64,000 nt of DNA from the NCBI RefSeq assembly GCF_014649535.1, contig NZ_BMTF01000008.1:186001-250000 (forward strand), in the 5' to 3' direction. Below the pieces are notes generated by a model, which ran no database searches, was not told where the DNA came from, and was given only the letters and a program-made list of their open reading frames with translations. Of the stretch, positions 1 to 10,014 are shown piece by piece. Each line of letters starts with the position of its first letter. Positions within the stretch are counted from its first letter, which is position 1. A program made the position numbers and the translations under genes. The DNA is from Streptomyces gelaticus (GTDB lineage Bacteria > Actinomycetota > Actinomycetes > Streptomycetales > Streptomycetaceae).

Positions 1-1340
1 ACCCGCGCGTGCACGCCGGCATCCTCGCCGACCTCCGCCTCGACGCGCACCGCGAGCAGCTCGCCGAGCTGGGCGTGGAGCCGTTCGACCTGGTGGTCGT
101 CAACCTCTACCCGTTCAAGGAGACCGTCGCCTCCGGCGCCTTGGCCGACGAGTGCGTGGAGCAGATCGACATCGGCGGCCCGTCCATGGTCCGCGCCGCC
201 GCCAAGAACCACCCCTCCGTGGCGGTCGTCACCAGCCCCGAGCGGTACGCCGACGTCCTCGCCGCGGTCAAGGCGGGCGGCTTCGACCTGACCGCCCGCA
301 AGCGCCTGGCCGCCGAGGCGTTCCAGCACACCGCCGCGTACGACGTGGCCGTGGCCTCCTGGTTCGCCGACGACTACGCCGCCGCCGACGACTCGGGCTT
401 CCCCGACTTCTTCGGTACGACTTACGAGCGCAAGAACGTCCTGCGCTACGGCGAGAACCCGCACCAGCCCGCCGCGCTCTACACCTCCGGCACCGGCGGC
501 CTGGCCGAGGCGGAGCAGCTGCACGGCAAGGAGATGTCGTACAACAACTACACGGACACCGACGCCGCGCGCCGGGCCGCGTACGACCACGCCGAGCCGT
601 GCGTCGCGATCATCAAACACGCCAACCCGTGCGGCATCGCGATCGCCGACGACGTCGCCGAGGCGCACCGCAACGCGCACGCCTGCGACCCGCTGTCGGC
701 CTTCGGCGGTGTCATCGCCGTCAACCGTCCGGTGACCGTCGCCATGGCCGAGCAGGTTGCGGAGATCTTCACCGAGGTCGTCGTCGCCCCGGCGTACGAG
801 GACGGCGCGGTCGAGATCCTGGCCCGCAAGAAGAACATCCGCGTGCTGCGCTGCCCCGACGCCCCGACCGCCCCGGTCGAGGTCAAGCCGATCGACGGCG
901 GTGCGCTGCTCCAGGTCACCGACCGCCTCCAGGCCGAGGGCGACGACCCGGCCAACTGGACCCTCGCCACCGGTGAGGCCTTGTCCGCGGACGAGCTGAA
1001 GGAACTCGCCTTCGCGTGGAAGGCATGCCGCGCGGTCAAGTCCAACGCGATCCTGCTCGCCAAGGGCGGCGCCTCGGTCGGCGTCGGCATGGGTCAGGTC
1101 AACCGCGTCGACTCCGCGAAGCTGGCCGTCGAGCGGGCGGGCGAGGAGCGTGCCCGCGGCGCGTACGCCGCCTCCGACGCGTTCTTCCCGTTCCCGGACG
1201 GCCTGGAGATCCTGACCGCCGCGGGCGTCAAGGCCGTGGTCCAGCCGGGCGGTTCGGTCCGTGACGAGCTGGTCGTCGAGGCCGCGGAGAAGGCGGGCGT
1301 GACGATGTACTTCACGGGTACGCGGCACTTCTTCCACTGA
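1..1340 (+). CDS. purH: Bifunctional AICAR formyltransferase / IMP cyclohydrolase, 5' truncated by window edge
   Basis: Catalyses the last two steps of de novo IMP synthesis in the cytoplasm: formyl transfer from 10-formyl-THF to AICAR, then ring closure. The reading frame is open from the first bases (codons for P-R-V precede HAGILADLR), so the start lies outside the window and roughly the first 80 residues are missing. Visible parts are the end of the N-terminal MGS-like cyclohydrolase domain ([16 protein letters not shown]) and the whole transformylase domain, including the active-site segment KHANPCG and the C-terminal QPGGSVRD motif. It ends in TGA and is followed by a perfect hairpin. 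folD, which makes the one-carbon donor, lies about 1 kb downstream. Confidence 0.97.
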   Translation, partial: PRVHAGILADLRLDAHREQLAELGVEPFDLVVVNLYPFKETVASGALADECVEQIDIGGPSMVRAAAKNHPSVAVVTSPERYADVLAAVKAGGFDLTARKRLAAEAFQHTAAYDVAVASWFADDYAAADDSGFPDFFGTTYERKNVLRYGENPHQPAALYTSGTGGLAEAEQLHGKEMSYNNYTDTDAARRAAYDHAEPCVAIIKHANPCGIAIADDVAEAHRNAHACDPLSAFGGVIAVNRPVTVAMAEQVAEIFTEVVVAPAYEDGAVEILARKKNIRVLRCPDAPTAPVEVKPIDGGALLQVTDRLQAEGDDPANWTLATGEALSADELKELAFAWKACRAVKSNAILLAKGGASVGVGMGQVNRVDSAKLAVERAGEERARGAYAASDAFFPFPDGLEILTAAGVKAVVQPGGSVRDELVVEAAEKAGVTMYFTGTRHFFH

Positions 1341-1353
1341 CCGTTCCCCAGCG

Positions 1354-1391
1354 CGAAGGGCCGGAACTCCTCGCGGAGTTCCGGCCCTTCG
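1354..1391. terminator. Bidirectional terminator between purH and the RDD gene
   Basis: Perfect 17-bp inverted repeat (arms 1354-1370 and 1375-1391) with a TCGC loop, between two convergent genes. There is no U-tract, which is usual for Streptomyces terminators. Confidence 0.85.
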
Positions 1392-1409
1392 TGTCGTGCG
1401 CGGTGCGTG

Positions 1410-2132
1410 TTACTTCTTGATCACCAGGGTGCCGGCGGCGCGGTCGTGCCAGCCCTGGAGCTTCCCGGAGTTGTCGAAGAACGGCGAGAGGTAGACCAGG
1501 AGCGCGCCGATGTAGCAGAGGAACACGCCGACGATCGGGATGATCCAGCGGATGAACCCGCCGCCGAGGCCCGGGTTCAGGCCGGTGTTCTCCTTGACGA
1601 CCTTCAGGCCGAGGGCCATCTTGCCGACGGTCGCGCCGAGCAGCGAGATCATCAGCCACTCGTAGAGCAGCGTGATCAGACCGAAGACCAGGATCATGCC
1701 GAGCATGGTGGCGATGAAGCCGCTGCTGGCCTCGTTCACACAGGACTGGTAGCCCGGGTCCAGGGAGGAGCCGCACTCGTCGACGCTGTCCGCGACGCCC
1801 ATCGCGCCGGCGATGCCGATCGCGCTGAAGATGGCGTAGACGACGCCGATGACCACCGCGTCGATGCAGCGCGCGCCGAGGCGGCGGCCCATCGAGGCGA
1901 CCTGGACGGTGCCCAGGACCGGGACGTTGATGTAGCCGTTGTTGGCCTGGAGGGTGCCCGGTGCCTGCTGCGGGTAGCCGGAACCCGGCTGTCCCTGCGG
2001 GTAGCCGTAGCCCGGCTGTCCCTGCGGCTGGCCCTGCTGCGGGTAGCCGTAACCGGGCTGCCCCTGCGGCGGCTGGCCCGGCTGCTGGCCGTACGGGTTG
2101 TTCGGATTCGGGTTCGGGTCGCCGAAACTCAT
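1410..2132 (-). CDS. RDD family membrane protein with Pro/Gln/Gly/Tyr-rich N-terminus
   Basis: 240-residue protein read from an ATG at 2132. The first 75 or so residues are a low-complexity cytoplasmic tail rich in repeats such as QGQPGYGYPQ. An RDD-type domain follows, beginning MGRRLGARCIDAVVIG, with the Arg and Asp that name the family and several hydrophobic segments. RDD proteins are integral membrane proteins of mostly unknown role; some have been linked to ion transport. The reading frame stays open far upstream to about 3203, but that extension runs antisense to folD and is not believed. It is divergent from folD and convergent with purH. No function is assigned beyond the family. Confidence 0.9.
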   Translation of the reverse strand: MSFGDPNPNPNNPYGQQPGQPPQGQPGYGYPQQGQPQGQPGYGYPQGQPGSGYPQQAPGTLQANNGYINVPVLGTVQVASMGRRLGARCIDAVVIGVVYAIFSAIGIAGAMGVADSVDECGSSLDPGYQSCVNEASSGFIATMLGMILVFGLITLLYEWLMISLLGATVGKMALGLKVVKENTGLNPGLGGGFIRWIIPIVGVFLCYIGALLVYLSPFFDNSGKLQGWHDRAAGTLVIKK

Positions 2133-2358
2133 CTGGGCGTTCCTCCAACGTGCGTGCGGGGACGATGCGGCCGCACGGAGGAAAGAAAGGTCAGCGGTCC
2201 GCCCCCCGGGTACTACTGCGGCACTGCGGCAATAATCGTTATAAACGAAATGTAAGTTTGTCCAGTCGCAGCCCTTGCTTGTTGCGCAAGCGCAACATCG
2301 CGCCACCGCCTGCGGCCTGAATTGGTATGCGGGCGGGGTCATCCGCGAGTATGGGGAC
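2133..2358. promoter_or_regulatory. Divergent intergenic region of the RDD gene and folD, with an inverted repeat
   Basis: An AT-richer stretch at about 2225-2260 stands out from the GC-rich background and probably carries promoter elements. An 18-bp inverted repeat, TGTTGCGC-AA-GCGCAACA at 2280-2297, lies about 60 bp upstream of the folD start. It could be an operator, but no regulator gene is adjacent. Confidence 0.45.
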
Positions 2359-3219
2359 ATGACTGCCCAGATTCTCGATGGCAAGGCCACCGCAGCCGCG
2401 ATCAAGTCCGATCTCACCGTCCGCGTGGCGGCCCTCAAGGCGCGGGGCATCACCCCTGGCCTGGGAACCCTGCTCGTCGGGGACGACCCGGGCAGCCGGT
2501 GGTACGTGAACGGCAAGCACCGTGACTGCGCGCAGGTCGGCATCGGCTCCATCCAGCGCGAACTCCCCGACACCGCCACCCAGGAGGAGATCGAGGACGT
2601 CGTACGGGAGCTCAACGCCAACCCCGACTGCACGGGGTACATCGTGCAGCTTCCCCTCCCCAAGGGGATCGACACCAACCGCGTCCTGGAGCTGATGGAC
2701 CCGGCCAAGGACGCCGACGGCCTCCACCCGATGAACCTCGGCCGGCTCGTGCTGAACGAGACGGGCCCGCTGCCCTGCACCCCGCAGGGCGTCGTCCAGC
2801 TGCTCCGCCACCACGACGTGGAGATCAACGGGGCACATGTCGTGGTCGTCGGCCGCGGTGTCACCATCGGCCGCTCCATCCCGCTGCTGCTGACCCGTAA
2901 GTCCGAGAACGCCACCGTCACCCAGTGCCACACGGGTACGCGTGACCTCTCCGCCCAGCTCAAGCAGGCCGACATCATCGTCGCCGCCGCCGGGGTGCCG
3001 CACATCATCAAGCCCGAGGACGTGAAGCCGGGCGCCGCCGTGCTCGACGTCGGCGTCAGCCGGGACGAGCACGGCAAGATCGTCGGGGACGTCCACCCGG
3101 GCGTGGCCGAGGTCGCCGCCTGGATCTCTCCGAACCCGGGCGGTGTCGGCCCGATGACCCGCGCCCAGCTGCTCGTCAACGTGGTCGAGGCGGCCGAGCG
3201 CAACGCGGCCGCCGTCTGA
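2359..3219 (+). CDS. folD: Bifunctional methylene-THF dehydrogenase / methenyl-THF cyclohydrolase
   Basis: Interconverts 5,10-methylene-, methenyl- and 10-formyl-tetrahydrofolate with NADP, supplying one-carbon units for purines, thymidylate and fMet. The protein of 286 residues has the family length. Visible motifs are [14 protein letters not shown] with the catalytic Lys region near residue 54, [13 protein letters not shown], and the nucleotide-binding segment [14 protein letters not shown]. The ATG at 2359 (MTAQILDGK) matches family N-termini; the frame is open upstream to 2275 but that part has no homology-like content. A DUF3017 gene follows after 29 bp, probably in the same operon. Confidence 0.97.
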   Translation: MTAQILDGKATAAAIKSDLTVRVAALKARGITPGLGTLLVGDDPGSRWYVNGKHRDCAQVGIGSIQRELPDTATQEEIEDVVRELNANPDCTGYIVQLPLPKGIDTNRVLELMDPAKDADGLHPMNLGRLVLNETGPLPCTPQGVVQLLRHHDVEINGAHVVVVGRGVTIGRSIPLLLTRKSENATVTQCHTGTRDLSAQLKQADIIVAAAGVPHIIKPEDVKPGAAVLDVGVSRDEHGKIVGDVHPGVAEVAAWISPNPGGVGPMTRAQLLVNVVEAAERNAAAV

Positions 3220-3248
3220 GCCGGCCGACCCGATCCGGAGGGAACCCC

Positions 3249-3839
3249 ATGGGTGCTGGTACGAGTCCGGCCGACCCGGCCGCCGAGGCGGACGGCACGT
3301 CCGCGGTGCCGTCACGCGCGGACGAGGAGCCGTCGGACGAGGCGGCGGCCGGCAAGGGGCCGGCGGACGAGGCCGCACCGGGCCGGGACGCCGCCGCGTC
3401 CGGTGACGCCCCCGCGAGCGGACCGGCGGCCGGCGGTAAGCGCCCCTCGCGGCGGTTCCCGTCGCTCACCCGGGACACCGCGCGTCCCGAGGGCGGGGGC
3501 AGGGCCGCGTCCGGGGACGCACCCGCCCCGGCCCGTCAGTGGCCGCTGCTCGCCGTGCTCTGCACGGCCGGGATCGGGCTGCTGATCGTGGCGGTCGACC
3601 CGTTCGCCGAGGCCTTCCGGATCGGCACGATACTGATCGGCGTCGCCCTCCTCGGCGGCGCCGTGCTGCGGCTCGTGGTGCCGTCGGTGGGCATGCTGGC
3701 GGTACGTTCCCGCTTCACCGACCTGGTGACGTACGGGCTGCTCGGCTTTCTCATCGTGATGCTCGCGCTGGTGGCGCAGCCCAAGCCATGGCTGGACCTT
3801 CCGTTCCTGGAACAGGCGGTCCACTTCACCATCCGCTGA
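3249..3839 (+). CDS. DUF3017-type small membrane protein
   Basis: 196 residues. The first 95 or so are Ala/Pro/Asp-rich and look disordered. The remainder holds three hydrophobic segments: WPLLAVLCTAGIGLLIVAV, then IGTILIGVALLGGAVL, then LVTYGLLGFLIVMLALVA. This arrangement right after folD is known for the actinobacterial DUF3017 family, so the assignment rests on topology plus context. The start ATG at 3249 follows a GGAGGG ribosome-binding site. Function unknown. Confidence 0.8.
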   Translation: MGAGTSPADPAAEADGTSAVPSRADEEPSDEAAAGKGPADEAAPGRDAAASGDAPASGPAAGGKRPSRRFPSLTRDTARPEGGGRAASGDAPAPARQWPLLAVLCTAGIGLLIVAVDPFAEAFRIGTILIGVALLGGAVLRLVVPSVGMLAVRSRFTDLVTYGLLGFLIVMLALVAQPKPWLDLPFLEQAVHFTIR

Positions 3840-3871
3840 GCCCGCCCGGACGGCCGGGCCGCTCGGAAGCG

Positions 3872-3905
3872 GTGCCCGTCCCCTCCCCCGAGAAGGGACG
3901 GACAC
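3872..3905 (+). terminator. Terminator after the folD-DUF3017 unit
   Basis: Inverted repeat GTG-C-CCGTCCC / GGGACGG-A-CAC around a 12-nt loop, 33 bp after the DUF3017 stop. Confidence 0.6.
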
Positions 3906-5354
<1,449 letters not shown>

Positions 5355-5379
5355 TCCGTACGTCTCTCCGCACGTGCCC

Positions 5380-5415
5380 CGTCGCCCCCGGCAGCACCCG
5401 CTGCCGGGGGCGACG
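5380..5415 (+). terminator. mdh terminator
   Basis: Perfect 15-bp inverted repeat (5380-5394 and 5401-5415) with a 6-nt loop, 25 bp after the mdh stop. Confidence 0.85.
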
Positions 5416-5474
5416 GCGTATTCGGGCGGCCGTGGCCGGGAACTGACCGCAGCCCTTGCGGAGTCTGGGCTGTC

Positions 5475-6851
5475 ATGCGTGTGACGATGATCCTTCCGGC
5501 TCTGACCGAGGCGACCAGCCCGCTGTTCAGGCCCATCAAGTACTCGCTCTTCCCGCCGCTCGGCCTGGCGACCCTCGCCGGGTACCTCGATCCGGACGAC
5601 GAGGTGACGCTCCTCGACGAACACGTCGAGCGGGTCGACATCGAGGCGCTGGACAGCCCCGATCTCCTGGTCGTCCAGCCGTACATCACCTCGGCCCGGC
5701 GCGGCTACGAGATCGCCGACCACTTCCGTGCCCGGGGCGTCCACGTCGCCATGGGCGGCCTCCACGTGACCTCGCTCCCGGACGAGGCCGCGGCGCACGC
5801 CGACACGATCTTCACCGGGCCGGGCGAGGACATCTGGCCGCTGTTCCTCAAGGAGTTCCGCGACGGGGTGCCGGCCCGTCGGTACGACTCGAAGCTGCGC
5901 ACCCTGGCCGGGCTGCCGCCGGTGCGGCGCGACCTGATCAAGCGGCAGCTGTATCTCGTACCGAACTCGATCGTCGTCTCGCGCGGCTGCCCGCACCACT
6001 GCGACTTCTGTTACAAGGACGCCTTCTTCGAGGGCGGGAAGTCCTTCTACACCCAGGCCGTGGACGACGCGCTCACCGAGATCGAGCGGCTGCCGGGCAG
6101 GCATCTGTACTTCCTCGACGACCATCTGTTCGGCAACCGGCGCTTCGCCGAGGCGCTCTTCGACGGGATGGCCGGGATGGGGCGGCTCTGGCAGGCCGCC
6201 GGCACCGTGAAGTCCGTGCTCCAGCCGGATCTGCTGGAGCGCGCCGTGGACGCGGGGCTGCGCAGCCTGTTCGTCGGCTTCGAGACCGTCAACAGCGCGA
6301 ACCTCGCCGAGCGGCGCAAGGACCAGAACATCGGCAAGGACTACGCGGCCGCCGTCCGCCGGCTCCATGACGCCGGGGTCATGGTCAACGCCAGCTTCGT
6401 CTTCGGGCTCGACCACGACGGCCCGGACGTCTTCGACCGCACGGTGGAGTGGGCCGTGGAGCAGGGCATCGAGACGTCCACCTTCCACATCATGACGCCG
6501 TATCCGTCCACCGGACTGTGGAAACAGCTGGAGGCGGAGGACAGGATCGTCCACCGGGACTGGGACCTCTACGACACCCGCCATGTCGTCCACCGCCCGA
6601 AGGGGATGACCGCGCGCCAGCTGGAGGACGGGTACTGGCGTGCGTACCGCGACTTCTACCGGTGGTCCAGCATCTGGCGCGGCGCGGCCGCCCAGCCGGG
6701 CACGCACGAACGGCTCAGGCACCTGGCGTACGCGGGCGGCTGGAAGAAGTTCGAGCCCGCCTGGGACGCCCTGATCCGCTCCCGCAACGTGGTGCGGGCC
6801 ATGCCGATGCTGGAGCGGACCCTGGCGGCCTTCGGCGGCAGACGGGCCTGA
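5475..6851 (+). CDS. B12-binding-type radical SAM protein
   Basis: 458 residues. The N-terminal part (about 1-150) looks like a cobalamin-binding Rossmann domain: PPLGLATLAGYL, then VAMGGLHVTSLPDEA and a GPGEDIWP turn. The radical SAM core follows, with the iron-sulfur motif CPHHCDFC (Cys172, Cys176, Cys179) and FVFGLDHDGPDVF later. A C-terminal segment of the kind seen in hopanoid and other B12-radical SAM enzymes follows. The canonical DxHxxG of B12 binding is not evident, so cobalamin dependence is unproven. The gene stands alone, convergent with the next gene, and no substrate can be deduced. Confidence 0.88.
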   Translation: MRVTMILPALTEATSPLFRPIKYSLFPPLGLATLAGYLDPDDEVTLLDEHVERVDIEALDSPDLLVVQPYITSARRGYEIADHFRARGVHVAMGGLHVTSLPDEAAAHADTIFTGPGEDIWPLFLKEFRDGVPARRYDSKLRTLAGLPPVRRDLIKRQLYLVPNSIVVSRGCPHHCDFCYKDAFFEGGKSFYTQAVDDALTEIERLPGRHLYFLDDHLFGNRRFAEALFDGMAGMGRLWQAAGTVKSVLQPDLLERAVDAGLRSLFVGFETVNSANLAERRKDQNIGKDYAAAVRRLHDAGVMVNASFVFGLDHDGPDVFDRTVEWAVEQGIETSTFHIMTPYPSTGLWKQLEAEDRIVHRDWDLYDTRHVVHRPKGMTARQLEDGYWRAYRDFYRWSSIWRGAAAQPGTHERLRHLAYAGGWKKFEPAWDALIRSRNVVRAMPMLERTLAAFGGRRA

Positions 6852-6871
6852 CCGCGTGCCGACCGGGGCGC

Positions 6872-7606
6872 CTACCCCTTCAGCAGCTCGTTCGCGATCT
6901 CGCGTAGGGCCGTCATGGCCCGGCGCTGCAGCCCGGGGCCGAAGGTGATCCGGGTGGCGCCCAGCTCGCCCAGGCGTCGCGGGGGCGGTCCGTCCGGCCG
7001 GGCGAGGGCGTTGAGCGGGGCGGGGACGGCGGCGGCCAGAGCGGGCAGCGCCTCGGGCGGGGCCATGATCGGATAGACGCAGTCCGCGCCCGCCGCCACG
7101 TACAGCAGTGCGCGGCGGACCGTCTCCGTCTCCAGGTCCGTGCCGTGGGGGACCCCGTGGACATAGGTGTCGACACGGGCGTTGACGAAGAGCGCGTCGC
7201 CCGCGACCGCCCGCACCTCCGCGAGCCGGTCCGCCTGCCGCTGGGCGTCGACGAGGGTGCCGTCGGCGGAGTCCTCCAGATTGCAGCCGACGGCTCCGGT
7301 GTCGAGGAGCCGCTCGACGAGTTCCTCCGGTGCCAGTCCGTAACCCGCCTCGATGTCCGCCGAGACGGGCACGGAGGCCGGGACGGCGCGCACGATCCTG
7401 GCCACGGCCGCGAACATTTCGGCGGCGGGCGTCGCCCCGTCCTCGTGGCCGAGCGAGGCCGCGATCCCCGCGCTGGGCGTGGCGAGGGTCGGGAATCCCG
7501 CGTCGACGAAGACGCGCGCACTCGCCGCGTCCCACGGGCCGGGGACCACCAGCGGGTCCCCGGGGGTTCGGTCGTGGTGCAGGGCGCGCAGGACGGAAGC
7601 GGTCAC
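6872..7606 (-). CDS. Isocitrate lyase / PEP mutase superfamily enzyme
   Basis: 244 residues, GTG start at 7606 preceded by a GGAG site. The TIM-barrel signatures of the superfamily are visible: PGPWDAASARVFVDAGFPT, SVPVSADIEAGYG with the metal-binding Asp, and GCNLEDSADGT. The KKCGH motif of true isocitrate lyase is absent, so it is closer to PEP mutase, oxaloacetate hydrolase or carboxyphosphonoenolpyruvate mutase-like proteins. It probably acts on a C-C or P-C bond next to a carboxylate, but the substrate is unknown. It is read in the same direction as the following AhpD-like gene, 60 bp away. Confidence 0.85.
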   Translation of the reverse strand: MTASVLRALHHDRTPGDPLVVPGPWDAASARVFVDAGFPTLATPSAGIAASLGHEDGATPAAEMFAAVARIVRAVPASVPVSADIEAGYGLAPEELVERLLDTGAVGCNLEDSADGTLVDAQRQADRLAEVRAVAGDALFVNARVDTYVHGVPHGTDLETETVRRALLYVAAGADCVYPIMAPPEALPALAAAVPAPLNALARPDGPPPRRLGELGATRITFGPGLQRRAMTALREIANELLKG

Positions 7607-7666
7607 ACGGGGCTCCTGTGGTGTCGAGCGGTGGCGGGGCCGGCCTGCCGGGCCGGTCCTTTCGGG

Positions 7667-8182
7667 TCAGTGCTTGAGGTCGCCCGGCTTGTAGTGGCCG
7701 GGGACCATGCGGGTGGTCACGGCGAAGCGGTTCCAGGCGTTGATCGTCGTGATCGCGGCGACGAGATGGGCGAGCTCCGTCTCGTCGAAGTGCTTCGCTG
7801 CCTTCTCCCACACCTCGTCCGGCACGAAACCGTCGGTCAGCACCGTCACCGCTTCGGTCAGCTCGATGGCCGCGATCTCCTTGGGCGTGTAGAAGTGCTG
7901 CGACTCCTCCCACGCGTTGAGCTGGACGATCCGCTCGATGGTCTCGCCTGCCGCGAGCGCGTCCTTGGTGTGCATGTCGAGGCAGAACGCGCAGTGGTTG
8001 AGCTGCGAGGCGCGGATCTTCACCAGCTCCGCCACGACCGGGTCGAGGCCCTTACGGGAGGCTGCGTCCAGCCGGACCATGGCCTTGTAGACGTCGGGGG
8101 CGAGCTCGGCCCAGGGCTGCATGCGCGGGGCGTGCTCGGGGTTGAGGCCGGCGGTCGGGTGGTTGTGTCCGTTCGTTGTCAT
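7667..8182 (-). CDS. Carboxymuconolactone decarboxylase family (AhpD-like alkylhydroperoxidase)
   Basis: 171 residues with the family active-site motif N-H-C-A-F-C-L-D-M-H (Cys64, Cys67, His71). AhpD-like proteins reduce peroxides or disulfides through this cysteine pair. The start at 8182 is followed upstream by a TAACGT -10-like box only 7 bp away, which suggests leaderless transcription. The gene is divergent from a MocR-type regulator with 47 bp between starts. This arrangement is common for MocR regulators and their targets, so control by that regulator is likely. Confidence 0.92.
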   Translation of the reverse strand: MTTNGHNHPTAGLNPEHAPRMQPWAELAPDVYKAMVRLDAASRKGLDPVVAELVKIRASQLNHCAFCLDMHTKDALAAGETIERIVQLNAWEESQHFYTPKEIAAIELTEAVTVLTDGFVPDEVWEKAAKHFDETELAHLVAAITTINAWNRFAVTTRMVPGHYKPGDLKH

Positions 8183-8229
8183 GGGTACGACGTTACGGCG
8201 CGGATGGCACCCCGGTATGGTCCATTTCC
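8183..8229. promoter_or_regulatory. Divergent promoter region with a small palindrome, probable MocR target
   Basis: The 47-bp gap holds the -10-like box for the leftward gene (8190-8195, reverse strand) and the odd-centred palindrome ATGG-T-CCAT at 8217-8225, next to the MocR start. Binding by the adjacent regulator is inferred from position. Confidence 0.4.
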
Positions 8230-9645
8230 ATGACGGATTCGTGGGCCACTTTCGGGGCCGACCTGCATCTCGAAACGACCGGTGCGAAGGGGCTCCGGGC
8301 CGGGCTCATGGACGCCCTTCGCGAGGCCGTACGGACGGGGCGCCTGGTGCCCGGCACCCGGCTGCCGTCGTCCCGCGGCCTCGCCGCCGACCTCGGCATC
8401 GCCCGGAACACCGTCGCCGAGGCCTATGCGGAACTGGTCGCCGAGGGCTGGCTCACCGCCCGGCAGGGCTCGGGCACCCGGGTGGCGCAGCGGGCCGAGC
8501 CGCGCCGGCCGGCCACCAGGACCACGCGGCCCCGGGCGGTGCGGTCCCGGCCCGTCCACAACCTGCTGGGCGGCTCGCCCGACCTCTCGACCTTCCCGCG
8601 CGCCGACTGGCTCAAGGCCTCCCGGCGCGCCCTGGCGGCCGCGCCCAACGACGCCTTCGGGTACGGAGATCCGCGCGGGCGCATCGAACTGCGCACCGTG
8701 CTCGCCGACTATCTGGCGCGGGCCCGCGGGGTGTACGCGGACCCGGAGCGGATCATGGTCTGCGCGGGTTTCGTACAGGCGCTGAAACTGATGGGGCAGG
8801 TGCTGCGCAAGCGGCGGGTGCGGGAAGTGGCCGTCGAGTCGTACGGACTGGACGTGCACTGGAACCTGCTCTCGGAGGCCGGGCTGCGGCTGCCCTGCCT
8901 GCCGGTCGACGACCTCGGGGCCAGGACGGGTGAACTGGCGGGTCTGCGCGGCGCGGGCGCGGTCCTGATGACACCCGCGCACCAGTTCCCGACGGGGGTG
9001 CCGCTCCATCCCGACCGGCGGGCCGCGGCCGTGGACTGGGCGCGCGGCACGGGCGGGCTGATCCTGGAGGACGACTACGACGGCGAGTTCCGCTACGACC
9101 GGCAGCCGGTCGGCGCGCTCCAGGGTCTGGACCCCGAACGCGTGGTGCACCTGGGGACGACGAGCAAGTCGCTGGCCCCCGGGCTGCGGCTGGGATGGAT
9201 GGTGCTGCCGGAGTCGCTGGTGGGGGAGGTGTCCGAGGCCAAGGGGCTGAGCGACTGGTCGTCGAGCGCGCTGGACCAGCTGACGCTCGCGGAGTTCATC
9301 GCGTCGGGTGCGTACGACCGTCATGTGCGCTCGATGCGGCTGCGCTACCGGCACCGCCGCGACCAGCTCGTCGCGGCACTGGCGGAGCGGGCCCCCGGGG
9401 TCCGGATCAGCGGCATTGCGGCCGGGCTGCACGCCGTGCTCGAACTGCCGGAGGGCAGCGAGGCGTCGGTGCTCCGGGCGGCGGCGTGGCAGGGGCTGGC
9501 GCTGGAGGGGATCTCGCGCTTCCGGCACCCGGACGCGGCGCCGGGCCGCGATGCGCTGGTGATCGGCTACGGAACACCTACCGACAGCGCCTGGGCGGGT
9601 GCGCTGGACGCACTCTGCCGGGTGCTGCCCCGAGGTCTTCCCTAG
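8230..9645 (+). CDS. MocR-family transcriptional regulator (GntR HTH plus aminotransferase fold)
   Basis: 471 residues. The N-terminal GntR-type winged helix spans about 20-85, with LPSSRGLAADLGIARNTVAE and the wing motif GWLTARQGSGT. A fold-type I PLP domain follows, with YGDPRG, LEDDYDGEFRY and the PLP-lysine segment GTTSKSLAPG (Lys313). MocR/PdxR proteins sense PLP or amino-group ligands and usually act on a divergent neighbour, here the AhpD-like gene. The ATG at 8230 gives the normal short N-terminus; an upstream in-frame start at 8176 would overlap the divergent gene. Confidence 0.93.
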   Translation: MTDSWATFGADLHLETTGAKGLRAGLMDALREAVRTGRLVPGTRLPSSRGLAADLGIARNTVAEAYAELVAEGWLTARQGSGTRVAQRAEPRRPATRTTRPRAVRSRPVHNLLGGSPDLSTFPRADWLKASRRALAAAPNDAFGYGDPRGRIELRTVLADYLARARGVYADPERIMVCAGFVQALKLMGQVLRKRRVREVAVESYGLDVHWNLLSEAGLRLPCLPVDDLGARTGELAGLRGAGAVLMTPAHQFPTGVPLHPDRRAAAVDWARGTGGLILEDDYDGEFRYDRQPVGALQGLDPERVVHLGTTSKSLAPGLRLGWMVLPESLVGEVSEAKGLSDWSSSALDQLTLAEFIASGAYDRHVRSMRLRYRHRRDQLVAALAERAPGVRISGIAAGLHAVLELPEGSEASVLRAAAWQGLALEGISRFRHPDAAPGRDALVIGYGTPTDSAWAGALDALCRVLPRGLP

Positions 9646-9733
9646 GTGCCCCCGCTTCCTGCCGTACCCGGCGGCCCTTTAATCTGACGAACAGCCACAC
9701 TGGCTTGATTCGTACGGCGGGGGAGACGGAAAC

Positions 9734-10009
9734 ATGGCCACACGCAGGCTGAGGTCGAGCACCGTGGTGCTCGGCGGCATGGGGGTGCTCGCGGCGATGA
9801 TCACCTCCTGCGGTTCGGAGCCGGACAAGCGGTGCGTCGACCCGCTGACCCACGACAAACTGCCGAGCTACGAGTGCAAGAGGAGCGACGGCAAGGGGTC
9901 GTACTACTACGGCGGCAGCAGCAGGAACGGCAAGGTGGAGGGCGGCAGTTTCGACAAGTCCGCCGTCGAACGCGGCGGTTTCGGCTGTTCGGGCACCGGC
10001 GGCGGCTGA
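9734..10009 (+). CDS. Small lipoprotein, YgiB/YjfM-like partner of the downstream ATP-grasp protein
   Basis: 91 residues with basic start MATRRLR, a hydrophobic stretch and a lipobox-like AMITSC (Cys26), so probably a membrane-anchored lipoprotein. The mature part is rich in Ser, Gly, Lys and Tyr (SYYYGG) with three further Cys. Enterobacterial ygiB/ygiC and yjfM/yjfC pairs have the same layout: a small Cys/Gly-rich lipoprotein next to a glutathionylspermidine synthase-like gene. The stop is 5 bp before the next start, so the two are surely cotranscribed. Homology to YgiB is inferred mainly from context. Confidence 0.75.
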   Translation: MATRRLRSSTVVLGGMGVLAAMITSCGSEPDKRCVDPLTHDKLPSYECKRSDGKGSYYYGGSSRNGKVEGGSFDKSAVERGGFGCSGTGGG

Positions 10010-10014
10010 CCGGC

